The position numbers were made by a program, and so were the translations under genes. The notes beneath the pieces are model-generated. The model was not told the DNA's origin. It ran no database searches and saw only the letters and a list, made by a program, of their open reading frames with translations. Source: Arthrobotrys musiformis (lineage: Eukaryota > Ascomycota > Orbiliomycetes > Orbiliales > Orbiliaceae). Taken from it: a stretch of DNA of 64,000 bases. Location: positions 3,286,001 to 3,350,000 of the forward strand of contig JAVHJL010000001.1 in assembly GCA_036971715.1 (NCBI GenBank), read 5' to 3'. Below, piece after piece: positions 11,560 to 22,705 of this stretch (positions within the stretch are counted from its first letter, which is position 1; each line of letters begins with the position of its first letter).

Positions 11560-13219
11560 GAATACACACAGGAACCACTCGTGTCTTGTGGATGCAAGAT
11601 GCAATGCAATTGGGCTATTTTCTTTCAGACACTCTCTCTTTTCTCTTTCATTCAATCTCCCCATGGCCCATCGCTCAAAGCCCCAACCTTCCTGGCCTGA
11701 GCGGAACAAGGAACGCGCGAAACCTTGACGTTTGCAGAATTTTTTTTTATTTTTTTTTTACCAGTTGTTCTTCTTCTTCTGCTTCTTCTGCTTCTTCTGT
11801 TCCGTGCGTGCGTTCCTGGTGGGTAGGTAGGGAACAAGGGTGCATTCACTTCCTGGGACCCCATTAATATTCCTTTTCTAGCTCCATTATAGGTAACGGT
11901 TAAAGTCGATGTGGTTAATATAAAAGAAGAGAGTGTGTGCGTATGATGTGTGAAGCAACAACCTCGTTCGATTCGACATCATATATCACATCACCTTCCT
12001 CCTGCCAACCAAACTCAACCAAAGCATGCCAAAAAGAACATGAACATCGTCATCATAATACATTCACCTATATAATTGTTTCGTCCGCCCCCGTGAAAAA
12101 TATCAGGTCTAGTTCAAAACACACCCGGTTTCCCACCGTTTGTGGGCCACAATCGTTTAATTTCGTCCTTGCAAGGGGATCAAGAAAAAAAAAACGAAGA
12201 GGAAGAAGAAACAAGAGGGACAACCCCAAAAAAAGAGGCGACTCCGGGTATATTTCTCAACTAAACTAAACTGCACTTGCACTGCACACCTGTGGAGCAA
12301 GAACACCAAAAAGTGGAGAAAACAAAAAGGTTTCGACGGGTTGGCAAGGATTTGTTTGGGACTAACGAAGAAAGAGGGCTGCTGGAGATGACATTTCTGT
12401 AGTGGTTGCCATCCATAATATCAATCCGGTATAAGTAAAGGTCAAGTAAGCTGTTTCGCGATGTGAAATCAGCATGTCGAGGCTGCGTGCGCGCGCGCCG
12501 AGGGATGTGAAGCTTCTGATGTCCTTTTTCTTTTCCCTTTGGTAGTAGAGACGGGAGAACGAATGAACGAACGAACGAAAGGCAGAAGAGAATACCGAGG
12601 TGCGAGGCAACGCCGGAAGCCGTGTAACATCAACGTCCGTTCGTTGGTTAATAATATAATCCTTCCCCCGTTGTATTATATTATTATATATGGTTCGAAG
12701 GGATAGTGTCGGAAGACCAGTCTCGGCTAACACCTTAACGTCTCTCATTGACGATGCCTGAAATATATTATATTGTCAATTGATCCAGACCTATCACTGC
12801 TACGACGACGACGACGACGTGATCGATAAAGGAAGAAGGATGAAGAAAAGAAGAAAAAAGAATCTTGCAGGTTAGGCAAACGTCGAGAGAGCGGAAACGT
12901 AACTAGTGACCAGGGTTACATCTGCATTTTCCACTCTACTCAGTCTGTAATCTGATCAGGCCGGGCCGGGGTCGAACGGGAAAAGCCCATCGCCATGCGC
13001 ATGCTTGTCGGAGTCGTTAGAGAAGGTTGAAGCTGTGTGCTGCACAAGGACTCGAATCGAAGGTTGCTGCATACATATCAACTGGGTTGCCACGCTCTTC
13101 ACCCCTCTCTGTCCTACCTTCTTAACTTATCCAAGCTAAGCTAAGGTAGCTCAGGCGAGTCAGCGTCAGGGTAATGATGCACAGTGGCGCATGTGGAGCC
13201 CTTATTTTCTCATGTTTTA

Positions 13220-13884
13220 TTAAAGATAACAGGCATAAGTGAGGTGTACCTGTGTTAAGTATGTAATATGTATGTATGTGAGTATCGGTATACTATGCAT
13301 GTTCATCAGGCGATTCGCAAGCCCCCCTTCTTCCGGCATCTCCTCTTTGGCCTCTTTTTTCTTTTGTTTTCCGGCTTTTACCAATCGCTTCACTTCGTGT
13401 TCGTCTACATCCATAGCCATGCCATGGCCCGGCCGAATAAACGGAGGCCGGGTGGGAAGATCCAAAAGAATGCCCGTGAGACAAGGATATTTTTCCGTTC
13501 GAATCGGAACGACATGTCAAAAGCACCATATTCGAAACAAACCGGAGTGGGGTGTGCAAAAGAAAAGAAGGATGTGCTTACAAGCAGGAGATACTTATGC
13601 CATGTCCCAAAGAAGGCTTGTCGTTAGCATCTGATAATATTCGGCCACTCGGAGAAAAGTCCAGGGGGAGTTAGAAGGCTGAAATTGGACTGGGAAAACG
13701 TTTGTGGATCGGCCGACTAGGCCAGGCTAACATGGTAGCGTCTGCTCGCCTCGAGCTCGAGAAGAAAGAAAAACAGGCACCGCACCGCAGCAAGTGGGGA
13801 CCGGCAGTAGACTGATGAAATTTCGGGACCTGAACTGGTAATTAATTGTTCTATACCTGAAGATACTGAGCTTTGACCCCTCAT
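13220..13884 (-). CDS. Candidate small three-exon gene, function unknown
   Basis: Weak model on the minus strand. Exon 1 13884-13857 (MRGQSSVSS), exon 2 13630-13595, exon 3 from 13404, ending at 13220 if unspliced (82 residues). Exon 3 has protein-like composition: EHEVKRLVKAGKQKKKEAKE then EMPEEGGLANRLMN, a charged helix. Exon 2 reads DANDKPSLGHGI in the only open frame. The phases G|AT and A|AC agree. Doubts: the preferred donor GTAAGC at 13581 would switch exon 3 to another open frame ending at 13293; the last 25 residues look non-coding; and MAMDVDEHEVKR could instead start at an internal ATG just upstream of exon 3. I do not recognise the family. Confidence 0.3.
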
Positions 13885-13925
13885 TTTTCTGAATCTTGCT
13901 GCAAGGCCGTTTGGCTGGAAACTAG

Positions 13926-13952
13926 GCAAGACAAGACAAGACAAGACAAGAC
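13926..13952. repeat. (ACAAG)5 microsatellite
   Basis: Five tandem ACAAG units on the + strand, immediately upstream of the start codon of the candidate minus-strand small gene (about 40 bp). Confidence 0.85.
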
Positions 13953-15580
13953 ACGGCGGGACAATAGCAAGACTATCGCTGGAACGAATTATATTAGCCG
14001 GAAGCAAAGGGAAGAGAAAAAAATCCAGACGTCTCAGTGGTGCGGAATTAACAGACCCGAGTCAAGTCGATTCTCGACCACCAAATCTCGATTTTGATCC
14101 TTGGCAGTCTTCTTGCATCATAGTATGATATCGTTATTGTCACGGTATCTATATCAAACAGACCGAAGAAAACCAGCCGGGATCATGATGATAATAATAA
14201 TAGAGCACTGATCGTTGAAACGAGCAACCAACCATGAAGAGCTCTTTTTTTTTCTTTCCCTTTCTCCTCTTCGTCGGTATGTCTGTTTGAGCTAGAGCAG
14301 GAATCGATAGAAAAGGGTTGGTATAGGTGGAATGCAAGTTCGAACTGCAAGCATCTTGATTGAAATGAATTAAATGCAAATGGCTGCAACCCTCTCTTCT
14401 TGAAGCATGATCATGCAACCGAACGGCGGTGCTATAGGGCCTAGGTCAGTATATACTTCTCAATTACATTATGGAAACGGGTTCGAAAGAAATCGGGAGG
14501 GGGAGCAAAATGCCGACGAACAAGGAGGGCTTTCAGGATTCATCTTCTCAACTTCTCCACTCTGCACTGCACTCTGCACTCTGCAACGATGGAGCTAGCT
14601 TGTAAAGTACGTGAATGAGCGGTACTTGTTTATACATGCATTCGAGTTCCGGACCGGCCATGGTCAGCCTACTATATACTAGTTCACGTAAGTATGTATG
14701 CAATGTGTAAGTACCAAGATTTGAATATCCTGACCTACCGACATAGTCTTCATAGTATCCATAGTAAGGATACTAGGTATATGTATACTAGGGATACGGG
14801 CGCCTAGGCCTAGGACGACAAAGTGGGATTGCATATGCATCCAAGACTTTTGCAAGCTTTAAATTCGTGCAGGGTTTATTTTTCTTCACGATCAAAAGGC
14901 AATTGACGTATCGGGGGCACATCGAGCGGTTCCTCGATCCCGTTGGTTGCACTTTAACGACGTTTCCCGTGCGAAGCCGGTTGACGGGTGCCGACGGATT
15001 TCGAATTATTCTATCGAAGCATGCATGCTAGTAGGTTGGTTGAGTTCATGGTATACAGTAGCTAGCTAGTAGCTGGGGATGCAATGTCATAACCTCGGGA
15101 CGATGGGGAATCACACTAATTTGATATTAATAGGCTGTGGCATGGAAGTTACTTGAAGTAGTAATATATATGATCTGATTCCATCGTGGTTTTCGTGAGT
15201 GATTAAAATTAAACCCCGACGCTGCAGCTGGCATGCTGCGTATGCTACGTCGGGGCATGTTGGCATCAATGGATGTCCTCTCCATAGCTACAACCGCTCT
15301 CTCGAAGCTGTGCAGTCGAGACCAGACTAGCTAAACAAGGATTATCGACACCAAAATCCACTGCGGGACGGGTCGAAGGGAACGAGGGGTATCCCAGCGA
15401 TTGTCAGAAGTAAACTGGAAAGAGTTCGTTCGACTCGTCGGCAAGTCCATCTACCCGAAGATACTATACTATACTCTACTAGCTACTACAAGCCCGGAAT
15501 CCGATTTCTTCCCTTTCCCTCTTTCGACTTATATTGAGGGGCAGTCTAGTGCAGTGTAGTTAGTATGATATCGAGATATC

Positions 15581-15664
15581 CTGATACTGATACTGATACT
15601 GATACTGATACTGATACTGATACTGATACTGATACTGATACTGATACTGATACTGATACTGATA
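15581..15664. repeat. (CTGATA)14 perfect hexanucleotide array
   Basis: Fourteen uninterrupted CTGATA units, 84 bp, 376 bp upstream of the SYO1 start codon. Perfect copies imply recent expansion or homogenisation. One + frame is open through it as an Asp-Thr repeat, but it has no plausible gene context. Confidence 0.95.
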
Positions 15665-15756
15665 TAGAAGGTGCTGCTATGCATGGCACACACCGTTATA
15701 TACATTTATATGTGTGGTCTGATGAGGTCCGGCAGAGCAGAGCCTCATATTGCCCG

Positions 15757-15780
15757 CCAGCCAGCCAGCCAGCCAGCCAG
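15757..15780. repeat. (CCAG)6 microsatellite
   Basis: Six perfect CCAG units about 260 bp upstream of the SYO1 start codon. Likely in the promoter or leader. Confidence 0.9.
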
Positions 15781-16039
15781 CTGCCTCGATCCGAATTAAT
15801 CGAGTCGAATCGAGTCGAGCTGTCAGAGGCGGCCTGAGTGTTTGCCTGTTATCGATAAGCTCTTCTTCAACCGCTCCAATGGACCCCTGCAAAAATTATT
15901 TCGCTTTGTTGCGCTCCAACGCTGCCCAAAACTTTCTGCGACAGCTCCACATATAGACAATATACATATTTACTTACTTACCTACCATCGACACATCCTG
16001 CAATCAACATCAAACATCCGCACCGACGATTCGACGACG

Positions 16040-18351
16040 ATGGCCGATGATAATAATAATGCCTCCAGAAAGAGGAGAAAGCAGCCTGAGCCCCGTGCCG
16101 GCCGTAAATCCTCCGCTACAACATTCTTTTCCTGGGCCAACCCTCAGTCCAACATCTCTGTGAACTCTGCAGAGGCCGAAATCCTACGGGACCAAAAGGT
16201 CTTACCGATCATCTCAGGAATCCAAGCCGATTCCCCGGCTGATCGGACGCAGCACCTCGTCGCAGCCGGTTCCATCATCGAAGACCCAATTTGCAGAAAA
16301 CTGCTGTTGAAGCAGCATGTTGTCCAGGTCGTCCTCGACAAGGTCTTGGCGGATACCTCCCAGGAGGTAGCCACAGCTGGCTGGGGTCTTCTGAACAAGA
16401 TTGTCCTCTACGAGGGATACGATATCTCTCTGCATTTGTATCGAAAGGGTATTTTCGAACACATCGGTGGAGCTATCGCAACGGTAGGTGGAACTTCCTG
16501 GAAAAACAAACGTCCTAGATCGATATAGGTAGAACTTTTTGCTAATTTTTATCTCCTAGATCAAATCCGGGGTTTCTAGTCTAGCTAAAGACCCCAAGGC
16601 ACTACCGCAAGCTGCTCAGACCCTGCTATGGGAATACACAGCTAGTGTCCTGTCACTACTCACGAAGCTTAGTGATACCACCAAGGAAATTCTTGACAAG
16701 ACATCGAACGAAGACTTCCTCTCGCTAGCCTCCACTTTGCTCAGTCTCAAAATCAACGGACGCAAAGCACCGATCCCCGAGAAGGCCCAAATTGCCGCCG
16801 TCATCCTCCTCGACAGAGTTACCGATCAGAACACGGCCGCCTATGACCTATTGGCCAAGGATCGAAGCTTTTTGGCAAACCTACTGAGGCTCTACACCGA
16901 ACGGGTTGATGGAGCACCCTTGAAGATTGCATCTGCTTGCGGTACCCTGCATAATGTTATATCTCAAAGTCTCGCCTCGAACGACGAGTTCGCAGATGAG
17001 AATAATATCGCCGATGCACGATTGATCGCACCTTTGACAGCTATCATTCAAGCTGTTCTCTCAAAACAATCGCCTTCTCAGGAAGAACAGCAGGCACTGT
17101 TCCTATCCTTAGAAACACTTGCTGATGTGGCTGACTGTACTCTCGAGACATTCGGCCACAACGCTCCTGGAGGTGCCAATGGTGTTAAGGGTAACAATGA
17201 TGAGGATGATGAAGATGATGAGAACGATGACAAGTCTGACGAGGATGATGATTCAGATCTTGACATGGGTGGGCTTCCTGAAGCCGGTGATGACGGTGAC
17301 GATGACGATGACGATAATGATGATGATGAAAAAGAATCAAATTTTGATGAAGACGAAGAAGAGGGTGCCTCAGACCAAGAAGAACTCCCCGATCATCTTG
17401 GAACAGATATGGCCATGGTCACAGGCGAAGAGGGAACCACAGCTCGCGCTTCCAAGAAAAAGCCATTCGACTCCCCAGAGCTACAATTCCTCCTCGTCGC
17501 CACCATACCCGCTATTCTCCCCATAGCAACTTCAATCCCATCGTCAGAACCGGAGAGAAACATCAAACTCACCGCAATCCAGCTCCTCTCATCCATCGCC
17601 CGCGCCTTCGCCCTCCTCTCCTCCAAATCCTACAAATGCAAACTCACACTCCCCCAATCCCTTCAAGAGTCTTACCTCCCAGCAACCCACGAAATCTGGA
17701 ACAGGTTGATAACTCCAATCCTCACCTCTAACTCAGCAGACATCAAACTCGCCGAAAAAATCACAAACCTAGCCGTTCACATCACAGCCTTCACCCCATC
17801 CGTCTCCCTCTCGAATAACCAACACCGCTCCTTCGTAGCTTTATACAACGCCGCCACCTCCACCGACCTCAAAGTCCTCTGCGTCAAGGTTCTCTCAAAC
17901 CTGGCACGATGCCAGGGTGCCGAACGAGTCCCGATCAATAGGGAATTAGGCACCTTCTTCATGGGCACCGTTAACAAACTACCCTACTACGGTGACGCCG
18001 AACCGGCGGATCTCCCCACGCCGGAAGTAATCATCGAATGCCTGAACGCTGTCTACGACGTCTACGACGACATGGATCACGATTACGATGAGGAAGTATT
18101 TGTCAAACTCGGGTTTTTGAAGTACCTCAAGAGCTTTGTGGGCAGGTTGAGAGCCATGGTATGAATCTCTTTTTAAAAAAAAACCACGATCCCTCTCTAC
18201 CATATAACAATATACTAATCAAAAACTGGACCTACAGGCGAAGAAAGTGGATAGACGCAAGCAATTCGAGCTGCGAGAGAGTGCGGACGAGGCTCTCATC
18301 AACCTTAACGAGTTTATCAAGTACAAAACTCGAGAAAGGGAGGAGATCTAA
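16040..18351 (+). CDS. SYO1: Symportin 1, ARM/HEAT-repeat importin adaptor for Rpl5-Rpl11
   Basis: Nuclear import adaptor that carries ribosomal proteins L5 and L11 together with Kap104 and hands them to the 5S RNP. Exons 16040-16483, 16560-18158, 18238-18351; 718 residues, all phase-0 introns. Evidence: a basic N-terminus (NASRKRRKQPEPRAGRK, NLS-like); an ARM block with EAEILRDQKVLPIISGIQ, DPICRKLLLKQHVVQVVLDK and VATAGWGLLNKIVL, closely like the Chaetomium protein; a long acidic loop (about residues 359-420, mostly Asp/Glu); and a C-terminal ARM block ending in a basic helix (AKKVDRRKQFELRESADEAL). The acidic loop between ARM repeats is the hallmark of Syo1/HEATR3. An upstream in-frame ATG at 15842 would add 66 non-conserved residues, so I chose the ATG before MADDNNNASRK. 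Converges on RPN1. Confidence 0.88.
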
Positions 18352-18875
18352 TATTTCTGATCGATACCGTCGGGGAACCTTTGGTATTTGTTTTTTCTTT
18401 GAGAAAAAGTGTAAAGTAGTCGTATTTTTACCCTCATCCGAGAGCCTTGTATGATAGTGTTTCATTTTAGCAAAAAACAAAGTAGGGAATAGACAAAAGC
18501 AATATTATTTACGGCATTGAGAGTTAAAATCTACTTTTCACGAGTTAATATGATGTAGTGATTTTTGATTTGCATTATAATATTTCAACAGTATGCAGAA
18601 CGGGTTTCTGCGAAGACGGGGAAGAACATATGCTCATGCGTGTGTCTTTTTTTTTCTTACTACCAATACCGATTTCTATATAGAATAGCTAGTCGCCCGT
18701 CCTATCCGATAAGCTACTATACTTACATGCGAGGCAATAACAAAAAAAAAGCGATAATAACGTCTTCTTCTTTCCCTTCAAACTCTCGGCGATGCCCCCC
18801 TACGAATCCTGCTCCGCTTCCCATTGGGGATTCTATAAGATTCCAATATTAGCAAAAGGCCGCACAAATAGAGAA
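18352..18875. other. Convergent intergenic region (SYO1 / RPN1)
   Basis: 524 bp between two stop codons on facing strands. AT-rich, with nothing beyond presumed 3' UTRs. Confidence 0.6.
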
Positions 18876-21800
18876 TCAGGACGGGTTGTTTATTTTTTTT
18901 ACCTTCTTCAAAATCACCAAACCCTCCATACTGCTGGCCAACGAAATATACTGCTCATCCTCCAACTCCGCCCTTTCGCCGTACGCCAGAAGCACAGGTG
19001 TGCTCTGCGTCTGCCATCCGGTGATAGTTTTCGGCCGACCCGCCTGTCCGACGACATCAACGGCCTGTCCGACCCTCACATTCACAGCCAACGGCTTGAG
19101 ATCCTCATCCAACGTAACCAAAAACCTAGGCTGCATGGCCGGAACGAGGAAGAACAGCAGGTAATGCGCATCCGACAAAATGAAGCTCTTGGCATCGACG
19201 AGACTCACGAGGACGGTGAGTAAGCCCGCAACGCTGACACGGGACATGACCTGTCTGTCCGCGTGGAACGGGTTCATGCCGACAGTACCTTTACCCATGT
19301 GCAACAACCCCTGTGCGATGCGGACCATGAACAATGCGTTCTCGTCGCGGTGGTAGTAGCTCACGAGACTTCTTAGCAGCTGGGCTAATCTTGCGTTATT
19401 TGTACCGGCGCCAACGAGACCCATTGCGAAGATGGCGTTCAAGGCAACATCGTTATCGTTGTCGTGGCTGTATCTGGAGAGGGTGTCGTAGACGCGCATT
19501 TGTGGGTTCGAGGTGGATAGGAGACCCATGGCCAGTGGGACCGCCTTTCGGATCACGCCCTCACCGTAATGCATAAGATGGCCGAATTGACGGAGGACCA
19601 TTTCCTGACCGACGTCTTCTCCCATGGCGATCAAGGCAATCGCGAGGACGGCATAAGATTGGAAGATATCGTCTCCCTCCTTCGATTCCTTGTTGTCTTT
19701 ATCCTTGTTGTCCCTGTCGATGTGCTCGTTGCAAAGGTGTAGCATTTGCTGGATCTTCAGGACGTTACCGGTGCCAGCATATGCGCAGGCGTTGACGAGG
19801 ACCTGGGTGTGCTTGGAGAAAGGATGGTCAATGGCTTTGAGGGTTTCAATGGTGGTTTCGGCTTCTTCCTGTCGGGAGACGAAGAGCAGAGCAAGACCCA
19901 AGGAAAGGAAACGCGCCCATTTGTCTTTCAGCTCAGAGGGTTCGCGTGTGAAGAGGATTTCAAGAATGGAAGACGAAATATCGCCGTTAGAGGAGCCGAC
20001 AAAGATAAGACCAAGGGAGAGAGCGGCGAGAGCGCAAAGCTGGGGGTTGCTATCGCCGAGGAGAGGGGTGATGAAATCCGCGATATCACCTCGGTGAGAA
20101 CCTGCATAAGCAAGACCCAAACTAAAAAATACCAGTTAGCGGAAACCTCTACAGTGATTGGGACAAGAACATTACCCCATAATGCCGCTCATTCTGATAT
20201 TTGGGTTATCGTTCTCTAAAACAGATTGTTCTGCTAGCAGAGCAAGTGCTGGTTCCGAATCGCTTCTAATTCCGCAATTTACTAAACCGATACCCAAGAG
20301 CGCACCAGCCTACATTTCTGTTAGTCTAGGATATAACCCCGATAACTGAAAATGGACGTACCCGAATTGGAACTTCGTCGACATAAGTGTACTTATCAAT
20401 AGCTGACAGACCCATCTCGACATCCCATTGCATTAAGAGACCAATCGAAGCAGCGGCGGATAGCTTTCCGAGCTCTTTGTTTTTGTAAACCCACGGGCTT
20501 GCCTCATCCTCAACTAACATCAACTTGTCCTGACCAAATCCAGCATTGACAAATGCGTTTACGAATGTGGAGGCAAGGTTATGTCGTGCGGAATCCACGC
20601 TGCTGGATGCCCCACCTCTCTGGTGCTCCAAATGTGTTTTGTAGATATCGTCTGGAGTTTTAGGGTCGGCTAAGTTCAGTTCCTTGGCCATGTATTGGAA
20701 CATTGATGATAGTTTGCTGTTGGCAAGGCATTCGGCAACTTCGTCGTCTTCCGCTGGTGTCAGGCAAATCTGCTGTCGTGCAATTATGAAAGCCATTTGC
20801 TTTTGAACAAGAAGATCCTCAGTAGAATCGAAGTCCTCCTGGATAAGCTCATTATCATTGAGTCGAATGGCCAGAACGAGGGCCTGTGTGAGTTTGTTGT
20901 ATTGTCTGTAAATGTCGTGTGCGGTTCGGAGGAATGCGATATCTTCGGGGAAAGGTAATAGGTTGACCATGCTAGAATAATAAGAACGTCAACATCCTAT
21001 AAATGCATCCACAACTTCCGAAACACACGCCGCATACCTGACCATGTAAAGACACGCCCTAGCGTATGTGTTTTCATCCAAATATTTCGGTAGCACCTCG
21101 ATCATCTCCAACTCACTCAACAAGTCGACGGCATCGGCCTCGGCGTTGTGCGATAGGAAATATGGAATGAGAGATAGAGCTAAGTTGGAGATATCTTCAG
21201 TGTCCTCCTCCTTTTCCTGACGTTTGTTGAATAGCGCCCCGATCTCCAATGCCAAATGTCGGACATATTCATGACCCCACCCGCCGATATCGTCCGTGGG
21301 CGATAGTAATCGATATTTCAGCGATTCCTGTCTATCGTCATCCGAGTATGTCATACCGAGAACGGAAAGAACGTCTGCAAGTATTAACTATCAAAAAAGG
21401 AGTATTAGACGCGGTTCTTGCGTGTGCACGAGCTAATATCGGGAGATGTACCTTATCATCATCATTCTTCCACGTATCGTACAACCCTGTAAGGTCATCA
21501 TAATGAGGTCTGAGAAACTTTAGCGGTTTAGGGACAGCAGTCATAGACGAAGTTGACGTCCGTATAAAGGTTTTGATGGCCTCCAAGGCGGGTTTGTAGA
21601 GATTTGAATCGGATTCCTGTATGACACGCGGGACGTCCCACCCTGAGAGTCAGCTCCACATCTGCGGATCACAATCGAGCAATCGACCGAGAACACGTTA
21701 GTTCTCACCTTTAACCGTTCCGCTAGCATATCAAGCTCCGACTTGAGCTGCTGGTCTTCTTCCGATAGCTCCTCTGTTCCACGATAAGGTATCAGCGTTC

Positions 21801-22004
21801 TCCGAGCTCCCCTAGCTTCCAAGTAGCTCCCGCGAGCTATGTTCCCCCGTGGGACGGGCGTCAAAAAAATATCACACCTTCTTTTGGCTCCCCCTTTGCA
21901 TCCTTGGTATTTGCATCTTTCATCACGACGTCATCTTTCTTTGGCGGGTCGGCAGCCTTTGCCTTGCCCTTGTCGACGGGACCAGATCCATCCTCGTTTG
22001 CCAT
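18876..22004 (-). CDS. RPN1: 26S proteasome regulatory subunit Rpn1
   Basis: Non-ATPase base subunit of the 19S regulator; docks ubiquitin, UBL shuttle factors and Ubp6. Exons on the minus strand: 22004-21878, 21773-21709, 21616-21452, 21387-21038, 20971-20362, 20309-20176, 20121-18876; 898 residues, the usual length. Landmarks: a charged N-terminus leading to EEELSEEDQQLKSELDMLAE, IRTSTSSMTAVPKPLKFLRP, VNLLPFPEDIAFLRTAHDIY, then alternating Gly/Ala-rich proteasome/cyclosome repeats (NPNIRMSGIMGLGLAYAGS, QLCALAALSLGLIFVGS, YGEGVIRKAVPLAMGLLS, DVALNAIFAMGLVGAGT) and the C-terminal MNPFHADRQVMSRVSVAG region. Asp/Lys-rich insertion (DRDNKDKDNKESKEGD) between repeats is typical. The small second exon (65 nt) was placed by phase. 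Divergent spacing to MATE (same strand) is 0.7 kb. Confidence 0.95.
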
Positions 22005-22705
22005 GTTGGGAAGTGGGTAGTCTGGAGACGAGGATTTGGAGAAGGGAGGGGTTATTCTACGGTATCGTTGACGCTATATCGCAAGGGTAATACGATGGAA
22101 CTTCAAAGGCGACGCGTCTTCGATGGAGTTGGAGTTTGCGGTATTGCGGGATGGTGGAGTGGCGAGGTTTTGGGGGAATGGCGAGTGCAGTTCAGGTTAC
22201 CTTGTGGTAGTTTGGTGTAGGTATTTTTGGGGCTTTGAAATCCGAGCTGGGAATTGGCACACTCAACGCAAGGCGAATGACGACGCAGCTGGAGATTATG
22301 TCAGCCGCGATATCAATATTCTGTATCAAATATTATCCCCTCGTGGCCTCTGGCTATATTTTATTTTTTAAAGGGAGGTGGCCGTTCTATAGATGTCGTC
22401 CGCTGAGGTTTGAAGTTCTACAATATGATTTTTTGATGTATATAGCGTGGGGGCTTCTTATATAAATTCTAATAGTGGACTACCTAGGTATATATATCGT
22501 CTGTATATCACGGACGAGATGTCATGATATCTTGCATATAAATTTATAAAATTCCTGCAAATGCAATGCAAACCTGATGCGAGAGACTGTGAGCTCGATA
22601 AGTACATGCTACTGATACAAATATATAAAAATCCTCAAACTCTTCTCTATAGCCATGCATACCCCGCGTCGTGATATCGTACACATACGTTTATCATGCA
22701 TGCTC
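22005..22705. other. Intergenic: RPN1 promoter and MATE 3' region
   Basis: About 700 bp. Upstream of RPN1 on the minus strand and downstream of the MATE gene. AT-rich from 22340; no recognisable site or ORF of interest. Confidence 0.5.

Larger units (their letters stand above)
10032..13219. other. Repeat-rich intergenic region
   Basis: About 3.2 kb upstream of LAMTOR5. Contents: homopolymer tracts, a GGTTCT repeat (10983-11013), CTTCTG repeat (11769-11800), CGA repeat (12803-12821), and no ORF with convincing composition on either strand. The first part presumably contains the LAMTOR5 promoter and 5' UTR. A non-coding transcript cannot be excluded. Confidence 0.55.
13953..16039. other. SYO1 upstream region, microsatellite-rich
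   Basis: About 2.1 kb with AT-rich palindromic stretches (14680-14800), a perfect hexanucleotide array and a CCAG array. No coding signal on either strand. The last 200 bp (CT-rich, with the ATG in a CGACGATGGCC context) should be the SYO1 promoter and leader. Confidence 0.55.

Noticed and set aside
11937..12269. 110-codon + strand ORF rich in Ser, His and Lys.
   Set aside because: The C-terminal part derives from A-rich low-complexity DNA and no family is recognisable.
12362..12748. 128-codon minus-strand ORF.
   Set aside because: Hydrophobic and basic mixture with no motif, crossing simple repeats; no splice partners were found.
15565..15837. ORF with an Asp-Thr dipeptide repeat.
   Set aside because: It is the translation of the CTGATA microsatellite; the flanks are not coding-like.
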